Origin: JAJFUV01 sp964561215
GTDB taxonomy: Bacteria; Acidobacteriota; Terriglobia; Bryobacterales; Bryobacteraceae
NCBI GenBank assembly: GCA_964561215.1
Contig: CAZLOS010000012.1
Location: 1-64,000 of the forward strand
Length of the DNA stretch: 64,000 bases
Reading direction: 5' to 3'
The notes beneath the pieces were generated by a model. It saw nothing but the letters and a program-made list of their open reading frames with translations. It made no database searches and was not told the DNA's origin. The position numbers and the translations under genes were made by a program. Positions 27,857 through 36,991 of the stretch are shown one piece after another (within the stretch, counting starts at the first letter, position 1; every line of letters begins with the position of its first letter).

Positions 27857-27970
27857 GTGACACGGGAGACAATTGAGATTGTCTGCAGCGTACTCTGCGT
27901 TCTGTTGGTGATCGCGATCATCTTGCGGCGTAAGACAAGGAACACGAAACAGCAGGACGATGAGTCTTAG
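27857..27970 (+). CDS. small single-pass membrane protein, 37 residues
   Basis: GTG 27857 is preceded by TAGGAGG with about 10 bases spacing, a good ribosome-binding site. The product has a short charged start (VTRETIE), one hydrophobic helix (IVCSVLCVLLVIAIIL) and a polar, basic then acidic tail (RRKTRNTKQQDDES), the typical plan of small inner-membrane proteins. It starts 24 bases after mdh and may share its transcript. I do not recognise a family. Function unknown; a regulator or stabiliser of a larger membrane complex is one possibility. Confidence 0.6.
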   Translation: MTRETIEIVCSVLCVLLVIAIILRRKTRNTKQQDDES

Positions 27971-27975
27971 GTGAG

Positions 27976-27991
27976 GCCGGGACTGCCCGGC
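27976..27991. terminator. short GC hairpin between convergent genes
   Basis: GCCGGG-ACTG-CCCGGC, a perfect 6-bp stem with a 4-base loop, in the 29 bases between the convergent small membrane protein gene and the CpaE-like gene. There is no T-run on either side, so if it ends transcription it is not a classical intrinsic terminator. Confidence 0.3.
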
Positions 27992-27999
27992 GATCCACG

Positions 28000-29211
28000 T
28001 CAAGCCCTGGAGAACAGCGACAGGAACCCGCCCAGATGCGTTTTGTGGCGAGAGCCCCCCTGGCTTCCGCCGAGGCCTTCCGCCAAGGCTGTCAGGCTCT
28101 TGCCGATAGCCGAGTTCGTGGCCAACGGCTTGCCGTCCATCAGTGATCGCTGGACGGCTTCGTAATCGTACGGAATCACCTGAGACACGTCGATCTTGAG
28201 CGCGGTCTGGACGGCATCGTCCGACAATCCCAATTCGCGCGCGTAGCGGTTTAGCACCAAGTGCATCCGGGAACGGGGGACTCCCCGGCTTTCCATATAC
28301 GTAATGGCCCGCTGGGCGGCCTCCAGGGCGGGCAATTCATTGGTGGTTACGACCAGCACCTCGTCCGCCAGCCGCGATACCGACAGACTGAAGTCGGTGA
28401 ACGGGCCGCTCGTATCGGCGATGACGGCGTCGTAGAGCCGCCGGCCGTATTCGATAATGACGGTGGCGTCCTGCGCCTCCTGCATCCCGTCGGCCGGGTT
28501 CTCGGGGCTGAGCAGGACGTCGAATCCCTGGTGGTGGCAGGTCATCACCCTCCAAAGATCGGCGTCCAAATTGTTGGAGTGTGCCAGGGCATCCACGAAG
28601 CTGTAGCTGGACTTCAGCTTCAGCAGAAACGCCACGGTCCCCGTAAGCGGGTCAAGGTCCGTCAACAAGGCTTTCTTCGCCCCCAGACGCTTGTGGTGCC
28701 CGGCCAGGCTGCAGGCTATGGTGGTCGCCCCGCAACCGCCTTTGGCCGGCACGATCGAGTAGACTTTGCCCAGTCCGTCGCGTCCCGGGTAAAGCTCCGG
28801 AATCTGCTTGGACAGTTTCTCGGCGATCATCTGCACCTGGTCCGGGGTGTACGGCCAGATCATGAACTCGCTCGCTCCCTGCCGGAGCGAATGCAGGATG
28901 GTGTCCGAATCGTTGGAGGGCAACAGCGCCACAATGGCCAACCTCGGATCGGCCGCGGCCAGATCCGCCACCAGGCCGAGCGCCTTTTCCGCATCGGAGG
29001 TGACATCCACGAAACAGATGGCGGCGCCTGGCGGGTTGAGAATGTCGGCCGCGGTCACCCGTTGGGGCGGGGCCTGTACGTGCGTGACCGGGACCAGCGG
29101 CAACTTCTGCGCCAGCAGCGGGGTCAGGTCGGCGACCAAGCCCCGGTCGGACGAAACGATCACGGCGTGAAGTCCGCTGGAACGCGGTGAATGGGTCGGC
29201 GGTTTTGACAT
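28000..29211 (-). CDS. CpaE/TadZ-like ParA/MinD-family ATPase
   Basis: 403 residues. The first 130 residues form a receiver-like (CheY fold) domain (VIVSSDRGLVADL, FVDVTSDAEKALGLVADLAA), and the rest is a MinD/ParA ATPase with the deviant Walker A region VPAKGGCGATTIACSLAGH, switch/Walker B LLTDLDPLTGTVAFLL and VIADTSGPFTDFSLSV. This is the plan of CpaE/TadZ, which places type IVc (Tad) pilus machines at the cell pole. No other tad/cpa genes are in the window, so it is an orphan here. It diverges from a NarL-type regulator across 165 bases. Confidence 0.88.
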   Translation of the reverse strand: MSKPPTHSPRSSGLHAVIVSSDRGLVADLTPLLAQKLPLVPVTHVQAPPQRVTAADILNPPGAAICFVDVTSDAEKALGLVADLAAADPRLAIVALLPSNDSDTILHSLRQGASEFMIWPYTPDQVQMIAEKLSKQIPELYPGRDGLGKVYSIVPAKGGCGATTIACSLAGHHKRLGAKKALLTDLDPLTGTVAFLLKLKSSYSFVDALAHSNNLDADLWRVMTCHHQGFDVLLSPENPADGMQEAQDATVIIEYGRRLYDAVIADTSGPFTDFSLSVSRLADEVLVVTTNELPALEAAQRAITYMESRGVPRSRMHLVLNRYARELGLSDDAVQTALKIDVSQVIPYDYEAVQRSLMDGKPLATNSAIGKSLTALAEGLGGSQGGSRHKTHLGGFLSLFSRA

Positions 29212-29376
29212 TCGTTCAGGGTGACCGGGGAGTCACCACCTGATGTAGATCGGCAGTACGGGCGGAAAACATGAGATTCCAGGGCTCACGAATGTACTAA
29301 AGGTAAGGGGACATGAGTCGATAAGTCATGCAAAAGTGACGCGGGAATCGCGGAGCTTCACATAAGGATACGGAGA

Positions 29377-30024
29377 ATGGATCAGACATCGAAAACGGCC
29401 GTGGGGATTTGCGAGAGCCAGCCTGTCACTTCGGAGGGACTCCGGAGGCTGCTGGAGGCGACTTCCGACCTTGCCATCAGTTGGGCCGCGAACTCATTGA
29501 CGCTGGCGCAGGAACTGGTGCGCGACGCGCGGCCCGCGCTCGTCATCCTTGACAAGGCATTCGGCATCCAATCCGTTCTGGAGTGGATCGCCGAAGCCAG
29601 GACCCAGCCTGAGCACCCCAACATCCTGGTTTGGGGTGGCTCCCTGTCGGAGGCCGAGGCGTTGCGGTTCCTGCAAGCCGGCGCCAAGGGTATTGTCTCG
29701 AAAACGGCGGAAACCGCCAGTCTCCTGGCCTGCCTGAGGTCCGTAGTCGCCGGTTCCTGTTGGATGGAAGAGAGTGTATTCAGAGGCGCGCAGCGCCCTG
29801 AACGCCGCGGGCACTCCGATCTCACCCCGCGCGAACTACAAGTGCTCGAACTGGTTGAACAGGGCCTGAAGAACAAGGAAATAGCCCGGGAACTGGGCAT
29901 CCGGCCCGGCACGGTGAAGATACACCTCAAACATATCTTTGAAAAGACGGGGGTCCGTGGACGCTACGGGCTCGCCCTCACTGGTCTGCGGGCCAAGGGC
30001 CTGCTCACGCTGCCACATATGTAA
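29377..30024 (+). CDS. NarL/FixJ-type response regulator
   Basis: 215 residues. Receiver domain with phospho-acceptor candidate Asp59 in PALVILDKAFG, the switch lysine in GIVSKTAE, and an acidic pocket reduced to ICES near the start. The C-terminal LuxR-type helix-turn-helix reads LTPRELQVLELVEQGLKNKEIARELG and GTVKIHLKHIFEKTGVRGR. A GGAG ribosome site precedes ATG 29377. No sensor kinase lies nearby. It precedes the TldD-like gene by 21 bases on the same strand and may be cotranscribed with it, while the CpaE-like gene diverges from it. Confidence 0.9.
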   Translation: MDQTSKTAVGICESQPVTSEGLRRLLEATSDLAISWAANSLTLAQELVRDARPALVILDKAFGIQSVLEWIAEARTQPEHPNILVWGGSLSEAEALRFLQAGAKGIVSKTAETASLLACLRSVVAGSCWMEESVFRGAQRPERRGHSDLTPRELQVLELVEQGLKNKEIARELGIRPGTVKIHLKHIFEKTGVRGRYGLALTGLRAKGLLTLPHM

Positions 30025-30045
30025 GCGGCCCGGGGCCGTTTCCCG

Positions 30046-31731
30046 GTGCGTGCTATTCTGTGGGTTGTGGCTGCCACTGCCCGTGTAGGCTTGCTGTTCC
30101 TGATCGCGCTTCCTACCTTTACCCAGACGCTGCCGCTGCTCGGAGCGTTAAGCGCCGAGCTGGACCGTAACTATTCGATTCTAAAGGAGAAGGGCGACCC
30201 TCCGCCCTACTTCATCAGCTACGCCGCGACCGGAAGTGAAGCCTATTCCATAGCGGCGACGGGCGGATCGATCCTCGTGAGCGAGCAAGGCCGCAGTTGC
30301 CGCCTGGACGTGAGCGTTCGCGTAGGTTCCCCCCAGTTCGACAACTACCATCATGTTCAGGGCGAGCGCCCACGTTTCACAAGCGGGACTGCCATCGCCA
30401 TCGATGGTTCGCCCGAATCCATCCGTCACTCGGTTTGGCTCGAGACCGACCGCGTGTATCGCGCCGCCGCCGAGCGCCTCATCAAGATCAAAAGTGCCGC
30501 TCAAGTGAAGCTCAGCGAGGACGCGTCGGCTGACTTCTCAAGGGAAACGCCTGTTCGTTTCACCGGCCCTCCGCCCAAGCTCCGGTTCCCGGTCGAGGAC
30601 TGGACCGGCCGCCTGCGCAAGTGGTCGTCGGGCTTCAACCGGTATCCTTTTCTGTTGAGTTCAGCCGTGGGTGTGGCCGCCCGCCGGGAAGAAAGGTTCC
30701 TGGTGAGCACGGAAGGCACGAGCCTCGATCACGGGCGCATCTACGCGCAGTTGAGCGTGACGGGACACGGCAAAGCGGCCGACGGGATGGACCTGGCGGC
30801 CCAGGAAACCATTGACATCGACGACACGGCCAAGCCGCCGAAAGACAGTCTGGTGAACGCGGCGGTGGAGCGCGTGGCCTCGATGATCGAGCGGATGCGT
30901 ACGGCTCCCGTGGTGGATCCGTACGCGGGTCCGGCCATTTTGAGCGGCCGCGCCGCCGGCGTGTTCTTCCACGAGATTTTCGGGCATCGCGTCGAAGGCC
31001 ACCGGCAGAAAGACCCTGGCGAAGGTCAGACATTCGCCAAGGACGTCGGCAAAGCCGTGCTCCCGGATTTCCTGTCGGTGATCTTCGATCCAACGATTCG
31101 CCGCGCAGGCTCGACCGAACTGAATGGCTGGTACCTGTACGACGATGAGGGCGTGGCCGCGCGCCGCACGCCGCTGGTCGAAAAGGGCATCCTCAAGACG
31201 TTCCTGATGTCGCGTTCGCCGATTCCGGGCTTCGATCACTCGAACGGCCATGGCCGTCGCCAGCCGGGCGCCGAAGTGATCTCGCGGCAATCGAATCTGT
31301 TCGTCGTGAGCACCAAACAGGTTCCCACAACGCGCCTGCGTCAGATGCTTATCGAGGAGATCCGCCGGCAGAACAAGCCCTATGGCCTGTATTTTGAACA
31401 GGTTGTGGGGGGATACACATCCACCGCGGTACGCGGGTTGCAGGCTTTCACGGTGATTCCGCTGGTGGTTTACCGCGTCTACCCCGACGGACGGCCCGAC
31501 GAACTGGTGCGGGGGGTGGACATTGTCGGGACGCCTCTGGCGAGCTTCTCCAAGATCGTCGCCACATCGGACCAGCCTGGAGTTTTCAACGGGATCTGCG
31601 GCGCCGAATCCGGGAGCGTTCCCGTGGCAGCGGTCAGTCCGGCGCTGCTGGTAACGGAGATCGAAGTGCAAAGAAAAGCCAAGTCGCAGGAGCGTCCGCC
31701 GCTGCTCGCCGCCCCGGGTGAATCCAAATGA
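30046..31731 (+). CDS. secreted TldD/PmbA-family metalloprotease
   Basis: 561 residues. TldD/PmbA-family protein with the zinc motif HEIFGH (His309, Glu310, His313) in VFFHEIFGHRVEGH, and the third ligand candidate Cys518 in NGICGAESGSVPVA. An N-terminal hydrophobic stretch (VGLLFLIALPTFTQT) makes it an exported protein, unlike cytosolic E. coli TldD. E. coli TldD/TldE degrade unfolded peptides and mature microcin B17. Start GTG 30046. It overlaps the next gene by four bases (ATGA), and that gene encodes a related protein without the zinc ligands, so the two probably form a periplasmic heteromer. Confidence 0.88.
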   Translation: MRAILWVVAATARVGLLFLIALPTFTQTLPLLGALSAELDRNYSILKEKGDPPPYFISYAATGSEAYSIAATGGSILVSEQGRSCRLDVSVRVGSPQFDNYHHVQGERPRFTSGTAIAIDGSPESIRHSVWLETDRVYRAAAERLIKIKSAAQVKLSEDASADFSRETPVRFTGPPPKLRFPVEDWTGRLRKWSSGFNRYPFLLSSAVGVAARREERFLVSTEGTSLDHGRIYAQLSVTGHGKAADGMDLAAQETIDIDDTAKPPKDSLVNAAVERVASMIERMRTAPVVDPYAGPAILSGRAAGVFFHEIFGHRVEGHRQKDPGEGQTFAKDVGKAVLPDFLSVIFDPTIRRAGSTELNGWYLYDDEGVAARRTPLVEKGILKTFLMSRSPIPGFDHSNGHGRRQPGAEVISRQSNLFVVSTKQVPTTRLRQMLIEEIRRQNKPYGLYFEQVVGGYTSTAVRGLQAFTVIPLVVYRVYPDGRPDELVRGVDIVGTPLASFSKIVATSDQPGVFNGICGAESGSVPVAAVSPALLVTEIEVQRKAKSQERPPLLAAPGESK

Positions 31732-33488
31732 GGCTGCGATTAGCGGTCGCCGTATTCGCCGTGGCGATGACAGCGGCGCGGGCGCCGCTCGCGGCTTCCG
31801 ACGTGCTGCTGGATGCGATGCGCGCCGAACTGGATCGCTCGCGCACCCTGAGGCTGGGCGATCTCGAACCGCCTTATTACATCGAGTACGCGATCGAGGA
31901 CATGTCCGGCTACAGCGCGATTGCCTCGATGGGAGGCCTCATCGAGGCGCAACCGGATCGCATGCGCGCCAGCGCCGTGCAGGTCCGCGTGGGCGGCTAC
32001 AAGTTCGACAACACCGACTACGCCGGGACGGACTTTTTCTCTCCGGGCCGCAACGATGCGGGGCGCCTGGTGTTGGACGCCGCGCCGCAGCTCATCCGCC
32101 GCCACTTCTGGCTGGCCACGGACCGCGCTTACAAGCGGGCCCTGGAGGGCATTGCGCGTAAACGGTCCGCCATGAAGAACGTCGCGCAGGACGAACCGCT
32201 CGACGACTTCCGCCCCGCCCCGCCGATCGATCTGGTTCGCGATGTGAAGCTGAACAAGCTCGACCAGGAGTCATGGAACTCGCGCGTGCGCAGCCTCTCG
32301 GCGCTGATGCGGTCTTACCCGGATGTCTTCAACTCCTCGGTCGAGTTCCGGGACATGCAGAACGCGCATTACTTCGCGAACACGGAAGGCTCGAAGCTGC
32401 GCCTGCCCGAGAAGATCTCCTACCTGCGCGTCCGGGCCCGCGCAAGGGCTTCGGATGGGACCGAACTCTGGCACGCCTCCACGATCATCTGGCGCACCCC
32501 GGCCGCGGAGCCTTCGGGAAAGAATCTGGCGGCCGCGACCGAGCAGGTGGGGCGCGAGTTGACCGCCGCGGCCCGCGCCGCCGTCGCGGACGCTTACGCA
32601 GGGCCGGTGCTGTTTGAGGGCAAGGCTGCGGCACAGTTGTTCGCTGAGATTCTGGGGCGCAACGTGGTCGTGACGCGAAGGCCGGTGAGCGAACCGGGCA
32701 CGTCGCTGCCGGTGGCGGGAAGCGAGTTGGAGAACCGGCTGGGTTCGCGGGTGTTGCCGGACTGGATGAGCGTCGTGGACGATCCCACGCGCACCGAGTG
32801 GAACGGCCAACCGCTCATCGGCCATTACGAAGCCGACATGGAAGGCGTGCGGCCCGTGCCGGTCGAACTGATTGCAAAGGGGATCCTGAAGAACTTTCTC
32901 ACGACGCGGCAACCGGTGAAGGGCTCGGCATCGTCCAACGGAAGAGCGCGGCTGCCCGGCGCATTCGGCGCCCGGTCGGCCGCCTGCTCGAACCTGTTTG
33001 TCGAGGCTGCAGGCGGCTTGCCTCTCGGCGCGTTGCGCGCGAAATTCATGGATATGTTGAAGAGCCGCGGCAAGCCATACGGCATTGTGGTGAGGGCCAT
33101 GGATTTTCCATCTTCGGCGTCGATAGCGGACCTGCGCCGGCTGGCGGCGGGCATGGCGCGCGGAGGCGGCGAGGCGCGCCCGGTGTCGACGCCCTTCGAA
33201 ATCTACCGCGTGTATCCGGACGGCCGCGAAGAGCGCGTGCGGGGGCTGAGATTCCGCGGTTTGGGGGTCCGTTCCCTCAAGGACATACAAGCCGCCTCGC
33301 GGGAGCAGGCCTTGTTCGAGTACCTTGAAAACGGCGTGCCTTGGGCCCTCGTTGGAATCGGCAACTACGTGGCCGAGACCTCGGTGGTGGCGCCATCGGT
33401 CTTATTCGACGATCTGGAACTGGAGAGGATGGACGCCGAGCGGCTCCGGCCGCCCATCGTGCCGCCTCCCGGCACGCTCACACGCTAG
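31728..33488 (+). CDS. secreted TldE-like, catalytically degenerate TldD/PmbA paralog
   Basis: 586 residues with signal peptide (LAVAVFAVAMTAARAPLAAS). It aligns along its length with the preceding protein: both share ELDR, PPYYIEY/PPYFISY, the repeated beta-strand plan and the VYPDGR region. Where the neighbour has HEIFGH, this one has AEILGR (Ala306, Arg311), and the late cysteine is missing (ALVGIGNYVAETSVVAP). So it cannot bind zinc in the same way. This matches the TldD/TldE relation in E. coli, where one partner lacks the metal site. It is coupled by ATGA to the active paralog and is followed 2 bases later by lptFG. Confidence 0.85.
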   Translation: MRLRLAVAVFAVAMTAARAPLAASDVLLDAMRAELDRSRTLRLGDLEPPYYIEYAIEDMSGYSAIASMGGLIEAQPDRMRASAVQVRVGGYKFDNTDYAGTDFFSPGRNDAGRLVLDAAPQLIRRHFWLATDRAYKRALEGIARKRSAMKNVAQDEPLDDFRPAPPIDLVRDVKLNKLDQESWNSRVRSLSALMRSYPDVFNSSVEFRDMQNAHYFANTEGSKLRLPEKISYLRVRARARASDGTELWHASTIIWRTPAAEPSGKNLAAATEQVGRELTAAARAAVADAYAGPVLFEGKAAAQLFAEILGRNVVVTRRPVSEPGTSLPVAGSELENRLGSRVLPDWMSVVDDPTRTEWNGQPLIGHYEADMEGVRPVPVELIAKGILKNFLTTRQPVKGSASSNGRARLPGAFGARSAACSNLFVEAAGGLPLGALRAKFMDMLKSRGKPYGIVVRAMDFPSSASIADLRRLAAGMARGGGEARPVSTPFEIYRVYPDGREERVRGLRFRGLGVRSLKDIQAASREQALFEYLENGVPWALVGIGNYVAETSVVAPSVLFDDLELERMDAERLRPPIVPPPGTLTR

Positions 33489-33490
33489 AT

Positions 33491-35806
33491 ATGGGAATTC
33501 TGGCCCGCAAGGTTCTCCGCGAAGTTTCCACCAGCGCGCTGCTGGGATCGCTCCTGTTCACGTTCGTTCTGTTCTTGCAGCGCGTGGGAAAACTGTTCGA
33601 ACTGCTGGTGCGCAGTTCGGCTTCCACCTCGACGGTGGGATACCTGTTCGCGCTGGTGCTTCCCTTCACGCTTACCTTCACCGTGCCCATGGGGGTGCTG
33701 GTGGGGGTGCTCATCGCACTGAGCCGCATGTCGGGAGACGGCGAGATCACAGCCATGCGCGCGGCGGGCGTGCCGGGCCGCCGGATCCTGGCTCCGGTGG
33801 CACTGATCGCTTTTGGCGCGATGCTGGTTACGGCGGCCTGCTCCTTGTGGCTCACGCCGTGGTCGATCCGCGAAACCTATCGCGTGGTAAATCGCCTGAT
33901 CGCTTCGCAACTGACGGCCGAAATTCAGCCGCGCGTGTTCGAGGAACAGTTTCCGAATACCATTCTCTACGTCGGAGACGTGATCAGCGGACCGGTGGTC
34001 CGCTGGCGCAACGTCTTCATGGCGGACCTGACGGCTCCCGAGAAGCGGAAGGACGGCTCGGATGAGCCGGGCGAAGGGCCGCGCGTGACGGTGGCGCGCG
34101 AGGCGGTTGCGGTGGCGGATGCGGCCAACAACCGGATCCAACTCACCATGGTGGATGTCAGTTCGCACGAGGCCGAGAAGGATCCCCGGCGTTACATGAG
34201 CACCTCCTCGCCCAAGGGTCAGCAGGCGCTCGATGCGCAACCGCCCGAGCAGCGCAGCGCCAAGGCTTACAGCGAACTGGACACCATTCCGCTGGCCCGA
34301 CAGGCGCGCGGTTCGGTGGAGGCCCGCATCGAGTTACATCAACGCCTGGCGCTGCCGCTCGCCTGCATCCTGCTCGCCGTGGTCGGTGTGGCGTTGGGAG
34401 TCAGTTCGCGCAAGGCCGGCAAATCCTCTTCCATCGTTCTCACGGTCTTCCTGGCGTTCCTCTATTACATGGGACTGGTCAGCCTGATCGGGCTGGCGCG
34501 GCAGCGCACCTTGCCGGCGGGCCTGGCCGTATGGACGCCGAATATCCTGTTCACGCTTACGGGCCTGGTGCTGATCTTCCGCCTGGAAGCGCCGGGAGAC
34601 CGCGACCTGGTAGGCTGGGCCAAGCGCGTGGGGGCCGGCTGGTGGGCACGATTGAGGGGACTCCGCATCACAGCCGTGAGCCCGGGCACTTCCATCGGCA
34701 AGCGCCTGCGGCTGGTGCCGCAGCTGATCGACACTTACATTCTGTCCAGCTTCCTTTTCTATTTTGCGCTGCTGCTGACGAGCTTCGTCCTGATCACGCA
34801 AATCTTCACGTTTTTTGAACTCCTGGGCGACATCGTCAGGACCAAGACGCCGATGGCGCGCGTGGCGGTTTATCACTTCTTCCTCACGCCCAAGCTCATC
34901 TATGACGCCACTCCGGTAAGCGTGCTGGTGGCCGTGCTGGTCACCTTCGGCGTGCTGAGCAAGCAGAACGAAGTCACGGCGTTGAAGGCCTGCGGGGTGA
35001 GCCTCCATCGGATGTCCGTACCCGTTCTGCTGGCCAGCGCGATGCTCAGCGCGGGTTTGTTCGCTTTCGATTTCTACTATGTGCCGGAAGCGAACCGGCG
35101 CCAGGACGCCATCCGCGCCGAGATCAAGGGGCGGCCTCCGCAAACTTACTTGAACCCCGGGCGTCCATGGGTCTGGGGCCAAGGCTCGCGAGTTTACTAT
35201 TACAAGCACTTCGAGCAGGAGGAGAAGGTGATGGCGGGTGTGAACGTGTACGAACTCGACCCGCAGACCTTCCGCCTGCGCCGGCACATTACGGCCGAAC
35301 GTGCGCGCTGGGAGCCGCGGCTCAAGCGCTGGGTTTTCCAGGACGGCTGGTGGCGCGACATTCAAGGCACCAATGTGCTGAATTTCCAGACCTTCGCGGC
35401 AACCACGTTCTCCGAGCTGATTGAACCGCCCAGCTACTTCCTCAAGGAAGTGAAGCAGGACAAGCAGATGAATTTCGCGGAGCTGGCGGGTTACATCGGC
35501 GAACTGCAACAGAGCGGCTTCGACACCGTGCGCCTGCAGGTGCAGTACCACAAGAAGTTCGCCGTGCCGCTGTTTGCGGTCATTATGGCGCTGCTATCGG
35601 TGCCGTTTTCCTTCATGACCGGTACGCGCGGCGCCATGGCCGGCGTGGGAGTGAGCCTCGGCGTCGCCATGGCTTACTGGGCCGTCAGCCAACTGTTCGA
35701 GCAGATCGGCAATCTGAACCAACTGCCGCCCGCCGTGGCCGCCTGGGCGCCGGACGTTGTCTTTGCGCTGGCTGGAATGTACCTGCTGGCACGTTTGCGA
35801 ACCTGA
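33491..35806 (+). CDS. fused LptF-LptG-type LPS export permease
   Basis: 771 residues from ATG 33491, twice the length of E. coli LptF or LptG. The first half starts MGILARKVLREVSTSALLG, with three helices, a periplasmic jellyroll part, then three helices (LPLACILLAVVGVALGVSS). A cytosolic linker follows around residues 365-410. The second half repeats the plan from RLVPQLIDTYILSSFLFYFALLL to AVPLFAVIMALLSVPFSFM. Together with LptB and LptC these permeases drive LPS from the inner membrane to the periplasmic bridge. Having both halves in one chain fixes a 1:1 ratio. It begins 2 bases after the TldE-like gene, so it belongs to that operon. Confidence 0.88.
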   Translation: MGILARKVLREVSTSALLGSLLFTFVLFLQRVGKLFELLVRSSASTSTVGYLFALVLPFTLTFTVPMGVLVGVLIALSRMSGDGEITAMRAAGVPGRRILAPVALIAFGAMLVTAACSLWLTPWSIRETYRVVNRLIASQLTAEIQPRVFEEQFPNTILYVGDVISGPVVRWRNVFMADLTAPEKRKDGSDEPGEGPRVTVAREAVAVADAANNRIQLTMVDVSSHEAEKDPRRYMSTSSPKGQQALDAQPPEQRSAKAYSELDTIPLARQARGSVEARIELHQRLALPLACILLAVVGVALGVSSRKAGKSSSIVLTVFLAFLYYMGLVSLIGLARQRTLPAGLAVWTPNILFTLTGLVLIFRLEAPGDRDLVGWAKRVGAGWWARLRGLRITAVSPGTSIGKRLRLVPQLIDTYILSSFLFYFALLLTSFVLITQIFTFFELLGDIVRTKTPMARVAVYHFFLTPKLIYDATPVSVLVAVLVTFGVLSKQNEVTALKACGVSLHRMSVPVLLASAMLSAGLFAFDFYYVPEANRRQDAIRAEIKGRPPQTYLNPGRPWVWGQGSRVYYYKHFEQEEKVMAGVNVYELDPQTFRLRRHITAERARWEPRLKRWVFQDGWWRDIQGTNVLNFQTFAATTFSELIEPPSYFLKEVKQDKQMNFAELAGYIGELQQSGFDTVRLQVQYHKKFAVPLFAVIMALLSVPFSFMTGTRGAMAGVGVSLGVAMAYWAVSQLFEQIGNLNQLPPAVAAWAPDVVFALAGMYLLARLRT

Positions 35807-35845
35807 GGCGCCGGGATGTGGTAAATTGCTGGCTGCCACACTCCT

Positions 35846-36973
35846 ATGACCACACGACGACAGCTTCTCGCCCAGACTTCCGCGGTGTTCGCGCTCGCGG
35901 GGCGTGCGTTGGCCCAGCCCCGTGCGCGCATTGAATCGATCGAAGTGATTTCGCAGCAACCGGAATACTACTGCGGTTGGCCGACCTTGGCGAGGCGCGC
36001 AAACGGTGAATTGCTCGCTGTGTGGTCGGGAGGACGCGAGAGGCACGTGTGCCCGTTCGGACGCGTCGAAATGATGCGCTCACGCGATGGCGGCCGAAGC
36101 TGGAGCTGGCCGCAGGTGCTGATGGATACGCCCATCGACGATCGGGACGCCGGCGCGCTCGTCACCGCGAAGGGCACCACCCTGGTAACCACATTCACTT
36201 CCCTGGCCTATGAGAAGAGCCTGGAAAACACCTCCGACTGGCCCGCCGAACGGCTGGCGAGATGGCAGGCTCTCCAGCGCGGCACCACGGAGGTGGAACG
36301 CAAGAGCCTGCTCGGCACGTGGATGCTGCGCTCGACCGATGGCGGCATGCTCTGGTCCTCTCCCTATCGAGTCCCGCTGAACAGCCCACACGGCCCCATC
36401 GAACTGAGCGACGGGCGACTCTTCTACGCGGGCAAGCTGCTCTGGAGCAAAGGGCAGGAATGCGGAGTCTGCGAATCGACCGACGATGGGCTGAGCTGGC
36501 GCTGGCTCGCGCATCTGCCCGTGCGCGCCGGCGACAATGTCGAGGCCTACCACGAACTGCACGCCGTCGAAACCGCCGGCAAACGCATCCTGGTGCAAAT
36601 CCGCAACCACAACAAAGCCAACGCAGGGGAGACGCTGCAGTGCGAATCCTCCGATGGCGGCAGAACGTGGTCCGAACCGCGCGCCATCGGCGTCTGGGGC
36701 CTGCCCTCGCACCTGCTGCGGCTCAGCGACGGCCGCCTGCTGATGACCTACGGCTACCGGCGGGCGCCGTTCGGCAACCAGGTTCGGCTCAGCGAAGATC
36801 ATGGCCGCACGTGGTCGCAGCCTGTCACCATCTCCGATGACGGGATGGGCGGCGACCTGGGCTACCCGTCCACGGTCGAACTCGCCGCGGGCCAGTTCGC
36901 CACGCTGTGGTACGAGCACATGAAGACATCGCCCAAAGCCGTTCTGCGGCTGGCGCGCTGGAGCCTTGCCTGA
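35846..36973 (+). CDS. exported sialidase-like (BNR/Asp-box) protein
   Basis: 375 residues with a twin-arginine-like start (TTRRQLLAQTSAVFALAG). Five Asp-box motifs are visible: SRDGGRSW, STDGGMLW, STDDGLSW, SSDGGRTW and SEDHGRTW, defining a six-bladed propeller of the sialidase superfamily. Whether it cleaves sialic acid is uncertain, because many such proteins in soil bacteria act on other sugars or are uncharacterised. Arginine candidates for a carboxylate site exist (for example GWPTLARRANGELLAVW), but I cannot place a full triad. It stands alone, 39 bases after lptFG and convergent with the Nramp-like gene. Confidence 0.8.
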   Translation: MTTRRQLLAQTSAVFALAGRALAQPRARIESIEVISQQPEYYCGWPTLARRANGELLAVWSGGRERHVCPFGRVEMMRSRDGGRSWSWPQVLMDTPIDDRDAGALVTAKGTTLVTTFTSLAYEKSLENTSDWPAERLARWQALQRGTTEVERKSLLGTWMLRSTDGGMLWSSPYRVPLNSPHGPIELSDGRLFYAGKLLWSKGQECGVCESTDDGLSWRWLAHLPVRAGDNVEAYHELHAVETAGKRILVQIRNHNKANAGETLQCESSDGGRTWSEPRAIGVWGLPSHLLRLSDGRLLMTYGYRRAPFGNQVRLSEDHGRTWSQPVTISDDGMGGDLGYPSTVELAAGQFATLWYEHMKTSPKAVLRLARWSLA

Positions 36974-36991
36974 GGCGCGGCGAACACGCGG

